From Pseudohaliea rubra DSM 19751 (GTDB lineage Bacteria > Pseudomonadota > Gammaproteobacteria > Pseudomonadales > Halieaceae), in assembly GCF_000764025.1 (NCBI RefSeq), contig NZ_KN234747.1, positions 1-64,000 of the forward strand: a stretch of DNA of 64,000 nucleotides. Direction: 5' to 3'. Positions 39,400-48,826 of the stretch are shown one piece after another (position 1 is the first letter of the stretch; each line of letters starts with the position of its first letter). Below the pieces are notes generated by a model. That model saw only the letters and a program-made list of their open reading frames with translations, was not told where the DNA came from and did no database searches. Made by a program: the position numbers and the translations under genes.

Positions 39400-39443
39400 C
39401 CTATTGTGCGATTGCAACTGGACCGGACAATAGGTCGCACAAT
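39400..39443. promoter_or_regulatory. Interleaved inverted repeats upstream of the TonB receptor
   Basis: CCTATTGT (39400-39407) pairs with ACAATAGG (39427-39434), and ATTGTGCGA (39403-39411) pairs with TCGCACAAT (39435-39443). The two overlapping dyads lie 40-80 bases before the receptor start and look like a tandem or alternative operator. The rest of 39248-39482 shows nothing recognisable. Confidence 0.5.
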
Positions 39444-39482
39444 TCAAGAAGACGGCGACTGCCGTCCAAGAGGGGAAGAATC

Positions 39483-41936
39483 ATGCAATGCAACCAGTCT
39501 GACTATCCGCGTTCCCGTCTCTCCCGGGCGGTGGCCCTGGCTTCGCTGCCCCTGCTGGGCGGCGGCGCCGGCGCCAGCCTGGCCCAGGAGGGTGCTCGCC
39601 TCGAGGAGGTCATGGTGACCGCCTCCCGCCGCGCCTCCACGGTCCAGGACATTCCCATCAACATCTCCGCCGTCAGCGCTGAGAAGATTGAGAAGTACCG
39701 CCTTACGGGGATCAACGAGATTGCGCGCTATGTGCCCGGTCTCACGGTCATCGACCGCGGCGCCCGGGACGAGGTACCGGATATTCTGGTTCGCGGTCTG
39801 AACACGTCGCAGCTCGGCCCGGGCTACACCAGTGACACGGTTGCCACCTACTTCGGGGATATTCCCCTGCCCTTGGATATCCGTCCCGTCGACCTCGAGC
39901 GCGTCGAGGTGCTGATCGGTCCGCAGGGCACACTCTACGGCCAGGGCACGATGGGCGGCGCCATTCGCTACCTGCCGAACCGCGCCGATCCGGAAGCCTT
40001 CGGCGTTGATCTCCGCGGCACCCTGAGCCAGAATTTTGAAAGTGACGACATGTACAACGATGTGGGCGTTACCCTCAACCTGCCCATCGTTCGCGATACC
40101 CTCGCCTTGCGGGTCAATCTCGACCGTGTCGACGACCCGGGCTTCATCGACTACGACTTTGTGGTCCGCGAGGCCGGCGTGTCCAACCCCGAGCCCGATT
40201 TCGCCAACCCCGACGATGTGAACGCGAACCTGCGCCGGGTCGAAGACGCCAACGGTGAGGACACTCTCGCCGCCCGCGCCAATCTGCGCTGGCTGCCCAC
40301 GGACTGGCTCGATGTGAACCTGTGGTGGCTCTACCAGGACACGGAGGCGGAGGGTCGGCAGATCAACCACAAGCAGGCCTTCGGCACCGGGGACTATGTC
40401 TCCGCCTACCGCTACGAGGAGCCGAACGAATATACCAACGAGCTGTACAGCCTCGAAGTGAAGGCGGACCTCGGTTTCGCCGAGGCGACCTTCATCTACG
40501 GTGAGACGGAGTACGAGGAGGAGGGCCAGCGCGACCAGACGGACCTGCTGCTCAACTTCGAGTACGGTTACGAGGCCTTCCCGAGTTTCTCTTCCTTTAC
40601 CCGGGAAGTTGCCGAGGAAGAAACGGAGACCATCGAGATCCGGCTGGTGTCGACTTACGAGGGCCCGCTGTCCTGGGTGCTCGGCTACTTCAATAACGAG
40701 ATCGATAGCGAAAGCGAGAGCCGCGAGTTCACGCCGGGGTTCGACCAGTTTGCCGTGGACAACTTCGGCGGCGTGGCGCTGCGGCCTGACAGCCTCGAGT
40801 ATATCTCCCAGAGCTTCGACACCCAGAAGGAAGAGGCCTGGTACGGCGAGATCTCCTACCGGCTCTTCGACCGCCTTGAGCTCACCTTAGGCTACCGGGA
40901 CTACACCTTCGAAGTTGATAACCGCAGTGGTTTCGGTCTGCCGCTGCTGGAGACGGTCTTCTTCGGCGAGCCGCAGGATGCCATCAACATCGAGTTCGGC
41001 GAGAACGTCGGCGACGACGAGGGCGACCTGATCAAGCTGAACGCCGCCTTCGATATCGACGACGACAACATGATCTACGCCACTTACTCCGAGGGTTACC
41101 GCAACGGCGGCGTCAACGCCGTACCCGCGTGCCCGCCGGACGTGTCGGCCAGCGACACGCAGAACCTCTGCGCCCTGCCGGACGAGGTCTTCATCGCGCC
41201 GGACCAGATCGAGAACTACGAGATCGGCTACAAGGGCCTGCTCCTGGACGGCCGCCTGTCGCTGAATGCCGCCCTGTTCTTCATCGACTGGACAGACCTG
41301 CAGGTCGACACGGTGACGACCTTCGGCCAGCTGCCGATCGTCGGTAACGGGTCGGCGGCCGAGAGTCAGGGCCTGGAGCTCCAGGGCAACTGGCTGATCA
41401 ACGAGAACTGGGAAGTGCAGCTCAGCTACGCCTACACGGACGCGGAGCTGGTGGAGGACGCGCCGGGCCTGGTGGACGACTTCACCGGGACCGAGGGCGC
41501 CCGCCTGCCCGGCCATGCCGAGCACCAGGGCACCTTCAACGTGACGTATAGCACGATGGTTCTCGACGGTATCGACCTGGCGGTGAATTACGGCATCGTG
41601 TTCTCAAGCGAGGTGTACAACATCACCGGCGGCGACCAGCTTGGCGCGCTTATCGATCCGGCCACCGGCGCTGCCGCGGACTTCGGTGGTGAGGCGATCC
41701 CGGAGTGGGACGTGCACCACTTCTCTGCCACCTTCAGCAAGGACCAGTGGACGCTGCAGGCCTTCGTCGACAACCTCTGGGACGAGTACTACGTCACCGG
41801 TACCCGCAACACCCGCCGCTTCCTGCAGAACGGCGTCGGCCCGGGCACGCAGATCGGCGGCTTCACGGTGCGGTCCTACGGCAACTTTGTCGGGGCGCCG
41901 CGTACCGCCGGCATCCGCGCCACCTACAGCTTCTGA
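39483..41936 (+). CDS. TonB-dependent outer-membrane receptor
   Basis: The 817-residue protein begins with a signal peptide (about 1-34, cleavage likely after SLAQ). A TonB-box-like EEVMVTASR and a plug domain (QDIPINISAVSAEKI; GPQGTLYGQGTMGG) follow. The 22-strand barrel ends in the aromatic terminus ATYSF. ATG 39483 follows AGGGGAAG; the longer frame has no ribosome-binding site. It imports an unknown substrate using TonB-ExbBD energy. The plug resembles receptors for complex organic ligands rather than classical siderophore types. It converges on a TPR-sulfotransferase gene 28 bases away, a pairing common in marine and soil proteobacteria. Confidence 0.93.
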   Translation: MQCNQSDYPRSRLSRAVALASLPLLGGGAGASLAQEGARLEEVMVTASRRASTVQDIPINISAVSAEKIEKYRLTGINEIARYVPGLTVIDRGARDEVPDILVRGLNTSQLGPGYTSDTVATYFGDIPLPLDIRPVDLERVEVLIGPQGTLYGQGTMGGAIRYLPNRADPEAFGVDLRGTLSQNFESDDMYNDVGVTLNLPIVRDTLALRVNLDRVDDPGFIDYDFVVREAGVSNPEPDFANPDDVNANLRRVEDANGEDTLAARANLRWLPTDWLDVNLWWLYQDTEAEGRQINHKQAFGTGDYVSAYRYEEPNEYTNELYSLEVKADLGFAEATFIYGETEYEEEGQRDQTDLLLNFEYGYEAFPSFSSFTREVAEEETETIEIRLVSTYEGPLSWVLGYFNNEIDSESESREFTPGFDQFAVDNFGGVALRPDSLEYISQSFDTQKEEAWYGEISYRLFDRLELTLGYRDYTFEVDNRSGFGLPLLETVFFGEPQDAINIEFGENVGDDEGDLIKLNAAFDIDDDNMIYATYSEGYRNGGVNAVPACPPDVSASDTQNLCALPDEVFIAPDQIENYEIGYKGLLLDGRLSLNAALFFIDWTDLQVDTVTTFGQLPIVGNGSAAESQGLELQGNWLINENWEVQLSYAYTDAELVEDAPGLVDDFTGTEGARLPGHAEHQGTFNVTYSTMVLDGIDLAVNYGIVFSSEVYNITGGDQLGALIDPATGAAADFGGEAIPEWDVHHFSATFSKDQWTLQAFVDNLWDEYYVTGTRNTRRFLQNGVGPGTQIGGFTVRSYGNFVGAPRTAGIRATYSF

Positions 41937-41964
41937 CTGTCGTGGAAGCCGAGGCTCCCGGTGC

Positions 41965-43575
41965 TCAGGCGCCGGGGGCCGGTGGCAGGACACCGGCGGC
42001 GGCGAGGATCGCCGTCGCCGGAGCCAACTCCTTCTCATAGAGTCGCCAGCGCTCGAGCGCATCCCGGTACAGGGGCTTGCGCACCTGCAGGGCGCTCGGC
42101 GTCGCCACTCCCGCCGCGTTCAGGTGAAAAGCCAGGCAGCGCGGTTCCCAGGGCAGTTCGAGGTAATCAAGGAGTGCCCGTACTTCCCGTTCCGGCTCCG
42201 CCACCAGTGCCTCGTAGGACAGGCTGTGGATGCGTTTTCCATAGAGCGCTAGCCAATGCGCCATCAGCTCTTCGAAGGCGGCGACGTAGTGTGCCGTGGC
42301 CTCGAGATCGTAGTGGTAGTCGTAATAGGAGTAGTCCACGGCAAACAGCTGCCGGTAGTTGCTGAGGCAGGTGTCCCGCGGGTCCCGGCGCAGGAGGACG
42401 ATGCGCGCCTCGGGCAGGCTGCGAAGAATGAAGCCGATATAGAGGGCATTCAGGGGCATCTTGTCGAGGACGTAATGGCCGGGGGCCGGCGCCTGCTCCA
42501 GCCGCTCGGCCGTGGCTTGCTGATAGTACGCAGCGGCGGTGCCCGCGGTTGCCGCGAGGGCGCCCTCGATCACGGCCGGATCGAGGACGTCCGCACTACC
42601 GCAGTCGCCGGCGCTGCGCCGCACCGCGTGCGCCAGATCCTGGATTTCACCGAGGCTGCGCACCGCCTCATGGCAGGTGAGGATACGCTCCACGAGGGTC
42701 GTTCCGGTGCGCGGCATGCCAACGACGAACAGTGGTGTGCCGCCATCCACGCTGCGCGGCGGTCGCTCCGGTGCCGCGCTGCGGAAGGCGTCGCCCAGGG
42801 CACGGAAGAGCGCCGCATCCCGCGCCTTCCCCGCGAGCGCGCGTTCGCGCCGTGCCGCCTTGCCCCGGCCCAGGGCGGTGAAGGCGGCGGTGTAAGCGCC
42901 GCGCAGCTCATACTCCCGGGCCAGCGCGTGGCCCAGGTAGAGCGCATCCTCGGCGGACAGATCCGGCCGCGCGGCCTGCTCTTCCAGGGTCGGCAAGACA
43001 TCCCCGGTGGCGCCGGTCTTGCGCAGTTCGGAAAGAGCCCACCAGGCGCGGGCGAAGTCCGGACGGAGGGCGAGGGCGGCCCGGTAGTGCGTTTCGGCGG
43101 CCGCGCTGTCACCGAGAAACTGCTCCGCGGCGGCGAGGTTGAAGCGGTACTGGGGGTTCTCCGGCGCCAGGCGCACGGCCTCAGCCAGGGCCTCGCGCGC
43201 CTCCTCGTAGCGGGCAAGGCGGGAGAACACCACGCCAAGGGTGTCGAAGCCGAGGGCGTTCGCCGGCCCCGCCGCGAGGCCCGCGCGGGCAGCCACCAGG
43301 GCCTCGGCACTGTGGTTGAGGCGGGATAGCAGTCGCGCCTGCTGGGCAAGATATTCAGCGTTGCCCTCGTCAAGTTCGAGGGCACGGGTGCGCAGGTCAC
43401 GGGCTCTGGGCAGGTCCCCGGCTGCCTCGGCGACCACAGAGAGCAGGAACCAGGCGTCTGCGAAGTCCTGCTGCTGGCGGAGGATCGCTTTGCAGCAGGC
43501 CGCCAGGGGGGCGTACTCCCCCCGGTTCAGATGGCGCTGGGCGCGCCGGTGCAGGGCCTGGACGGATTCCACCAT
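41965..43575 (-). CDS. TPR-repeat sulfotransferase
   Basis: This 536-residue protein has about six TPR units in residues 5-240 (for example EYAPLAACCKAILRQQQDF, then LGFDTLGVVFSRLARYEEA). A C-terminal sulfotransferase domain follows. The PAPS 5'-phosphosulfate loop reads GMPRTGTTLVERIL and the 3'-phosphate loop VLLRRDPRDTCLSNYRQLF. No signal peptide is visible. The acceptor is unknown. It lies 46 bases downstream of acs on the same strand and may be read with it. Confidence 0.9.
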   Translation of the reverse strand: MVESVQALHRRAQRHLNRGEYAPLAACCKAILRQQQDFADAWFLLSVVAEAAGDLPRARDLRTRALELDEGNAEYLAQQARLLSRLNHSAEALVAARAGLAAGPANALGFDTLGVVFSRLARYEEAREALAEAVRLAPENPQYRFNLAAAEQFLGDSAAAETHYRAALALRPDFARAWWALSELRKTGATGDVLPTLEEQAARPDLSAEDALYLGHALAREYELRGAYTAAFTALGRGKAARRERALAGKARDAALFRALGDAFRSAAPERPPRSVDGGTPLFVVGMPRTGTTLVERILTCHEAVRSLGEIQDLAHAVRRSAGDCGSADVLDPAVIEGALAATAGTAAAYYQQATAERLEQAPAPGHYVLDKMPLNALYIGFILRSLPEARIVLLRRDPRDTCLSNYRQLFAVDYSYYDYHYDLEATAHYVAAFEELMAHWLALYGKRIHSLSYEALVAEPEREVRALLDYLELPWEPRCLAFHLNAAGVATPSALQVRKPLYRDALERWRLYEKELAPATAILAAAGVLPPAPGA

Positions 43576-43621
43576 GGGCGCAGTCTACCCGCTCCCGGCA
43601 GCGCCGTCTCTGGCCCGGGCC

Positions 43622-45553
43622 CTAGCCCGGGCGGTTCTCGACCAGGTTGTCGACGACCGCGGGGTCGGCGAGGGTGCTCGTGTCGCCGAGGCCGTCCAGC
43701 TCGTTTTCGGCGATCTTGCGCAGGATCCGGCGCATGATCTTGCCCGAGCGTGTCTTCGGCAGCCCCGGCGCCCACTGGATGACATCCGGCTTGGCGATGG
43801 GGCCGATTTCCTGCACGCAGAGTGCAATGAGCTCGGCCTTGAGCTGTTCGTCCGGCTCCACGCCCTGCATGGGCGTCACGTAGCAGTAGATGCCCTGGCC
43901 CTTGATATCGTGGGGGAAGCCTACCACGGCGGCCTCGGCGATCTTGTCGTGCAGCACCAGGGCGCTCTCCACCTCGGCGGTGCCCATACGGTGGCCGGAG
44001 ACATTGAGCACGTCATCTACACGGCCCGTTATCCAATAGTAGCCATCCTCGTCGCGGCTGGCGCCGTCCCCGGTGAAATAGTAGCCCGGATAGTGGCTGA
44101 AGTAGGTATCCACCATGCGCTGGTGGTCACCGTAGACGCTGCGGATCTGGCTCGGCCAGGAGCGCTTCACTACGAGGTAGCCGGCACCCGGCCCCTCAAT
44201 TTCGCTGCCGTCCTCGGCCAGGAGGGCGAGCTCCACGCCGAAGAAGGGGAAGCTCGCGGAACCCGGCTTCAGAGCCGTGGCACCGGGGAGGGGGGTGATC
44301 ATGTGCGCGCCGGTTTCCGTTTGCCACCAGGTGTCGACCACCGGGCAGCGGCCGTCACCGACGACCCGGTAGTACCACTCCCAGGCCTCCGGATTGATCG
44401 GTTCGCCGACGGTGCCCAGGAGTCGGAGTGTTTCCCGGGATGCGCGCTTGACGGGCTCATCGCCTACCGCCTGCAGGGCGCGGATCGCCGTAGGTGCGGT
44501 GTAGAAGGTGTTGACCTTGTGCTTGTCGACCACTTCCCAGCAGCGGCCGGCGTCCGGGTAGGTCGGAACGCCCTCGAAGACCAGAGAGATGGCGCCGTTG
44601 GCGAGAGGGCCGTATACGATGTAGGTGTGACCGGTCACCCAGCCGACGTCCGCGGTGCACCAGTACACCTCGCCGTCGCGGTAGTCGAAGACATACTTGA
44701 AGCTCATGGCCGCCTGCAGCAGGTAGCCGCCGGTGGTGTGCAGCACGCCTTTGGGTTTACCGGTGGAGCCGGAGGTGTAGAGAATGAACAGCGGGTCCTC
44801 GGCATCCATGGGCTCCGGCTCGCACTCGGCCGGTGCCGTCGCCACCAGCTCGTGGTACCAGGCATCGCGCTCGGCATCCCAGCCGATGTCGCCACCGGTG
44901 CGACGGACTACGATGCAGCTGTGCACGCCGGGGCAGTGGGTCAGCGCCTTGTCAGCATTCGCCTTCAGGGGGATGGGCTTGCCGCCGCGAAGCCCCTCAT
45001 CGGCGGTGATGAGGGCACAGCAGTCGGCGTCGATGATGCGGTCCTTGAGCGCCTCCGGGGAGAAACCGCCGAAGACAACGGAGTGAATAGCGCCGATACG
45101 AGCGCAGGCGAGCATGGCGAAAGCCGCCTCCGGGATCATCGGCATATAGATGCATACCCGGTCGCCCTTGCCGACGCCGCGGGCTTTGAGCGCGTTGGCC
45201 AGGCGGCAGACGGCATCCTTAAGCTCGGCGTAGGTGATGGTCCGGGAGTCAGCCGGGTCGTCGCCCTCCCACAGCAGAGCGGCCTGTTCGGCCCGCGCGG
45301 GCAGGTGCCGGTCAATGCAGTTCTGACTGACGTTGAGCTTGCCGCCGCTGAACCAGCTGGCGTCACCGGTTGTGAAGTCGTAGCTGCAGACGGTCTCCCA
45401 GGGAGCCAGCCAGTCGAGGAAGGCCTCGGCCTGTTCGCTCCAGAACGCCTCCGGCTCTTCCAGAGAGCGCCGGTAGAGCTCGGCGTAGCGCTCCGCGTCG
45501 ATATGAGCATCGGCAAAGTTCGCGGGTACCGGGTGGATAGGGAATTCGGACAT
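43622..45553 (-). CDS. acs: Acetyl-CoA synthetase
   Basis: The 643-residue AMP-forming ligase activates acetate to acetyl-CoA. Motifs run in order: [11 protein letters not shown] (P-loop), DTWWQTETG (Trp gate that restricts to acetate), [17 protein letters not shown] and the C-terminal [11 protein letters not shown], whose Lys is acetylated for control in homologues. ATG 45553 has GGAGG 7 bases upstream. acs near cbrAB-pan genes matches the pseudomonad neighbourhood, and acs is catabolite-controlled there. Confidence 0.97.
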   Translation of the reverse strand: MSEFPIHPVPANFADAHIDAERYAELYRRSLEEPEAFWSEQAEAFLDWLAPWETVCSYDFTTGDASWFSGGKLNVSQNCIDRHLPARAEQAALLWEGDDPADSRTITYAELKDAVCRLANALKARGVGKGDRVCIYMPMIPEAAFAMLACARIGAIHSVVFGGFSPEALKDRIIDADCCALITADEGLRGGKPIPLKANADKALTHCPGVHSCIVVRRTGGDIGWDAERDAWYHELVATAPAECEPEPMDAEDPLFILYTSGSTGKPKGVLHTTGGYLLQAAMSFKYVFDYRDGEVYWCTADVGWVTGHTYIVYGPLANGAISLVFEGVPTYPDAGRCWEVVDKHKVNTFYTAPTAIRALQAVGDEPVKRASRETLRLLGTVGEPINPEAWEWYYRVVGDGRCPVVDTWWQTETGAHMITPLPGATALKPGSASFPFFGVELALLAEDGSEIEGPGAGYLVVKRSWPSQIRSVYGDHQRMVDTYFSHYPGYYFTGDGASRDEDGYYWITGRVDDVLNVSGHRMGTAEVESALVLHDKIAEAAVVGFPHDIKGQGIYCYVTPMQGVEPDEQLKAELIALCVQEIGPIAKPDVIQWAPGLPKTRSGKIMRRILRKIAENELDGLGDTSTLADPAVVDNLVENRPG

Positions 45554-45652
45554 GGACGGACCTCCGCAACGTCAGACTTAGCTGCTGATGGTAGCCCTGC
45601 CGCGGCGCAGGGCAAGGCGACCATAGTCTAGGTTGCGTCCGGCACGCGCAGC

Positions 45653-46537
45653 TCAGGGCGTGGCGAGCATACCCCAGTCGCTGGCCGGGTTCAGGCTCAG
45701 CCGCAGGTTGTCGATGAGGCGCGTGCTGCCGAGGCGGGCCGCGGCGAGGATGGCGATCTCCTCGGTGTCCTCGGTGACCTGGCGCAGGGTCCGCGCGTCG
45801 CGGATTGCGAAGTAGTCGGGTTCGAAGCCCGCCTGAAGCAGGCGCATGCGGGCATGGGACTCAAGCTGCAGGAAGTTGTCGAACCCGCAGGCGATGGCAT
45901 CGCGGCAGCTCCCCAGGGTTTCATGGAGCAGGGGCGCGATGCGGCGTTCCGTCGGCGACAGGTAACCGTTCCGAGAGCTCAGGGCGAGCCCATCGCGGTC
46001 GCGTACCGTGGGGACGCCGATAACGTCCAGGGGCAGGCACAGATCAGCCACCATCTTGCGCACAATGGATAGCTGCTGGAAATCCTTTTCTCCGAAGATC
46101 GCGACATCCGGCTGAACGATGTTGAATAGCTTGGCAACGATCGTAGCCACACCGTTGAAGTGGCCGGGCCGGCTGCTGCCGCAGAGGGTTTCTGACAGGT
46201 CGGGCACCAGCACCTGCGTATGCCGCTCGAGGCCTTCCGGATAGATATCGGTGGCGTCCGGGGTGTAGAGAAACTTGACCCCCTCGGCGAAGAGCTTTTC
46301 CTTGTCCGCTGCAAGAGTGCGGGGATAGGCGTCCAGATCTTCGCCGGCTCCGAACTGCAGCGGGTTGACGAAGATGCTGACGACGACGATGTCGGCCAGC
46401 TCAAGGCCGCGGCGCACCAGCTGCAAATGGCCATCGTGGAGATTGCCCATAGTCGGCACGAAGGCAATACGTTGCCCCCGCGCTCTACACTCGGCGAGCT
46501 GCGCACGCAGCCGCTGCCGGTCACCGGTTGTCTTCAT
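45653..46537 (-). CDS. panC: Pantothenate synthetase
   Basis: The 294-residue enzyme joins pantoate and beta-alanine with ATP. The HIGH-like motif is MGNLHDGHLQLV; FVNPLQFG, FGEKDFQQL and LALSSRNGYLS follow as in the family. ATG 46537 is chosen over GTG 46546 by alignment. It is the last step of the pan pair but is separated from panB by about 270 bases here, whereas in most relatives the two are adjacent. Confidence 0.97.
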   Translation of the reverse strand: MKTTGDRQRLRAQLAECRARGQRIAFVPTMGNLHDGHLQLVRRGLELADIVVVSIFVNPLQFGAGEDLDAYPRTLAADKEKLFAEGVKFLYTPDATDIYPEGLERHTQVLVPDLSETLCGSSRPGHFNGVATIVAKLFNIVQPDVAIFGEKDFQQLSIVRKMVADLCLPLDVIGVPTVRDRDGLALSSRNGYLSPTERRIAPLLHETLGSCRDAIACGFDNFLQLESHARMRLLQAGFEPDYFAIRDARTLRQVTEDTEEIAILAAARLGSTRLIDNLRLSLNPASDWGMLATP

Positions 46538-46807
46538 GACGTACACCCCCGCTTGCGGTCAGGGACGAACCGCTGCTATCGGCGGTTCTTGTCTATACGC
46601 TCGGCCCTCTTCGGTGACCCTCGGGTCCCGTCAAGGGAGACCGAGTATGCCCCATGGTTCTGGGACCAGCAACAAAAGTGTCACGCAACAACACACCTTT
46701 TTGTTACGAAAGGAAGCACTTGCTGGAGGGTTTGGTTATAAACGCATACCACTAGTGAGTGATTGCTCCGCGACTGGTCGCCGCGCCTGCCCGCAGGGTA
46801 TCCCGGC
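46538..46807. other. panB-panC intergenic region with hairpin
   Basis: No gene is seen. A perfect 7-bp stem with 8-base loop (46567-46588, GAACCGC/GCGGTTC) lies 30 bases upstream of the panC start and has no U-tract on the coding strand. A single TGTTAC occurs at 46702-46707. A promoter for panC is expected but none stands out. Confidence 0.4.
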
Positions 46808-47599
46808 TTAGGCGTAGGTGTGGTCCTCGGCGGGGAATTCGCTGGCCTTCACGGCGGCGACGAAGGCAGCAAGGGCGCCCTGGACACTCGCCCCGTCGGT
46901 CATAAAGTTGCGCACGAAGCGGGGTACCCGCGGACTCAGACCGAGGAGGTCATGCAGTACCAGGACCTGGGCATCCGTACCGGCGCCGGCGCCGATACCG
47001 ATTACCGGGATATCGAGCTTGCTGCTGATGTCTGCGGCCAGGGGTGCCGGCACACACTCGAGCACCAGCACGGCGGCGCCGGCGTCCTGGATCTCGACCG
47101 CATCGGCGAGGATGGATTTGGCCTCTTTCGGGGTGCGGCCCTGGACCTTGAAACCGCCGAAGGCGTTGACCGACTGCGGGGTGAGGCCGAGGTGCGCACA
47201 GACCGGGATGCCGCGCTCCACGAGCGCGCTGATCGTGTCCGAGAGCCAGACGCCCCCCTCGAGCTTTACCATCTGGGCACCGGCTTGCATCAGTGCGGTA
47301 GCGCTGTCGAGAGCGGTCTCCAGCCGGTCGTAGCTCATGAAGGGCAGATCTGCGATCACCAGAGCGTCGCCGCCGGCGCGGGCAACGCAGGCGGTGTGGT
47401 AGGCCATGTCGTCAACGGTCACGGGGATGGTGCTGTCGTGCCCCTGCAGCACCATGCCGAGGGAGTCGCCGACAAGAATTGTCTCGGCGCCGGCCTCGTT
47501 GACCAGCCGGGCAAAGGTCGCATCGTAGGCTGTGATGCAGACGAATTTTTCCCCCGCCGCTTTCATCCTGTCGAGGGTGCTGATAGTGACCTTGCCCAT
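46808..47599 (-). CDS. panB: 3-methyl-2-oxobutanoate hydroxymethyltransferase
   Basis: The 263-residue TIM barrel makes ketopantoate from 2-oxoisovalerate and methylenetetrahydrofolate. It shows AYDATFARLVNEAG, VGDSLGMVLQGHDST (metal Asp), DLPFMSY, KLEGG and the catalytic Glu in LVLECVPAPLA. It starts 4 bases after the kinase gene stop, so it belongs to the pcnB-folK-dNK-panB unit. Confidence 0.97.
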   Translation of the reverse strand: MGKVTISTLDRMKAAGEKFVCITAYDATFARLVNEAGAETILVGDSLGMVLQGHDSTIPVTVDDMAYHTACVARAGGDALVIADLPFMSYDRLETALDSATALMQAGAQMVKLEGGVWLSDTISALVERGIPVCAHLGLTPQSVNAFGGFKVQGRTPKEAKSILADAVEIQDAGAAVLVLECVPAPLAADISSKLDIPVIGIGAGAGTDAQVLVLHDLLGLSPRVPRFVRNFMTDGASVQGALAAFVAAVKASEFPAEDHTYA

Positions 47600-47603
47600 A
47601 GAC

Positions 47604-48287
47604 CTATCCGAAAAAGGTGGGATTGAAGTAGTGGCGCCCGCTGCGCACGTCGAGAAGATAGTCGACCAGCTGGCTGTAGTCGCGCTCCCCCTGGGCCAGA
47701 TCGATGGCGCTGGCGTTGACGATCAGCAACGGCGCGCCATCGTAATACAGGAAAAATTCGCTGTACACTTCGTTCAGCTGCTCGAGATAAGCCCGGTCGA
47801 TCCGACGCTCGTGGGCGATGCCCCGCTGTTCGATGCGCGACAGCAGTACATCCGGCGAGGCCTGCAGGTAGATTACAAGGTCCGGTGTCGGCGCATCGAT
47901 GGTGAGCTGGCGGTAGACCTTCTCGTAGAGCTGATACTCGTCCGGGTCCAGATTGATGCGCGCAAAGAGGGGATCCTTCTCGATGAGAAAGTCCGCCACC
48001 CGTACGGGCTGAAAGATGTCCGACTGCCGGAGGTCCTGGATTTTCTGAGCGCGCTGGAAGAGGAAAAACAGCTGCGTGGCCAGCGCCGCCTGCTTGCGGC
48101 TTTGGTAAAAACGTTCGAGGAACGGATTTTCCTCGGCGTCCTCAAGCATCAACTGGTAGTTGAAGGTCGCGGCCAGGCGGTTGGCGAGCGTGGTCTTGCC
48201 GACGCCGATCGGCCCCTCCACGGCAATATAGCCGGGCGGTGTCCGCCCCTTGAGGTCAATGCTCAGTACCTCACTTGTCGCCGTCAC
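47604..48287 (-). CDS. Deoxynucleoside kinase
   Basis: The 227-residue P-loop kinase has EGPIGVGKTTLANRL, the substrate ENPFLERFYQ segment, the LFFLFQRAQKI helix and the DRAYLEQLNEVYSEFF lid region of the deoxyadenosine/deoxyguanosine kinase family. It phosphorylates a deoxynucleoside (A, G or C; not decidable) for salvage. It starts with GTG 48287, overlapping folK by 17 bases. This gene is often found between folK and panB in gammaproteobacteria. Confidence 0.92.
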   Translation of the reverse strand: MTATSEVLSIDLKGRTPPGYIAVEGPIGVGKTTLANRLAATFNYQLMLEDAEENPFLERFYQSRKQAALATQLFFLFQRAQKIQDLRQSDIFQPVRVADFLIEKDPLFARINLDPDEYQLYEKVYRQLTIDAPTPDLVIYLQASPDVLLSRIEQRGIAHERRIDRAYLEQLNEVYSEFFLYYDGAPLLIVNASAIDLAQGERDYSQLVDYLLDVRSGRHYFNPTFFG

Positions 48288-48801
48288 GCTCGCCGCTCCC
48301 CTCCACTGCCCCCAGCGCCTCCGCCTGCCGCACCGGAGCGGGGCCGGGACAGGCGCGTTTCAATGTACCAATATCCTCGCCCCGGGGCAGCCGGTAATTC
48401 TCGCCGCAGAGGTCTGCCAGGGGCCAGAGCACGAAGGCACGTTCATAGAGGCCCGGGTGCGGTACCGTGAGCCGGGGCGTGTCCATGGCGCGGTTGCCGT
48501 AGAGCAGCAGGTCCAGGTCGAGGGTGCGCGGGCCCCAGCGCCGGCCGCGTACCCGTCCGGCCTGTGCCTCGATGCGCTGCAGCGCGTCGAGGAGATCGAG
48601 CGGGGGGAGGGTGCTGTCGAGGGCGGCCACGGCGTTGAAGAAGTCCGGTTGATCCTGCGGACCCAGCGGGCTACTGCGATAAAGTGGAGACAGGGGCCCG
48701 AGCCGGCAGTCAGCAAGGGCCCGGAGCGCGCGAATCGCGCCCCGGAGCTGACCCGGCGGATCGCCGAGGTTGGCACCGAGACCGATATAGCAGCGTTGCA
48801 C
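48271..48801 (-). CDS. folK: 6-hydroxymethyl-7,8-dihydropterin pyrophosphokinase
   Basis: The 176-residue enzyme transfers pyrophosphate from ATP to the pterin that FolP (about 22 kb away) uses. Family motifs are YIGLGANLGDP, SPLYRSSPLGPQDQPDFFNAVAAL and GPRTLDLDLLLYG. GTG 48801 has CAGGA 8 bases upstream and lies 25 bases after the pcnB stop. The C-terminal 25 residues beyond the domain are low complexity. Confidence 0.95.
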   Translation of the reverse strand: MQRCYIGLGANLGDPPGQLRGAIRALRALADCRLGPLSPLYRSSPLGPQDQPDFFNAVAALDSTLPPLDLLDALQRIEAQAGRVRGRRWGPRTLDLDLLLYGNRAMDTPRLTVPHPGLYERAFVLWPLADLCGENYRLPRGEDIGTLKRACPGPAPVRQAEALGAVEGSGERDGDK

Positions 48802-48826
48802 CGCTGTCGTCCTGAGCGCCAGGGCG

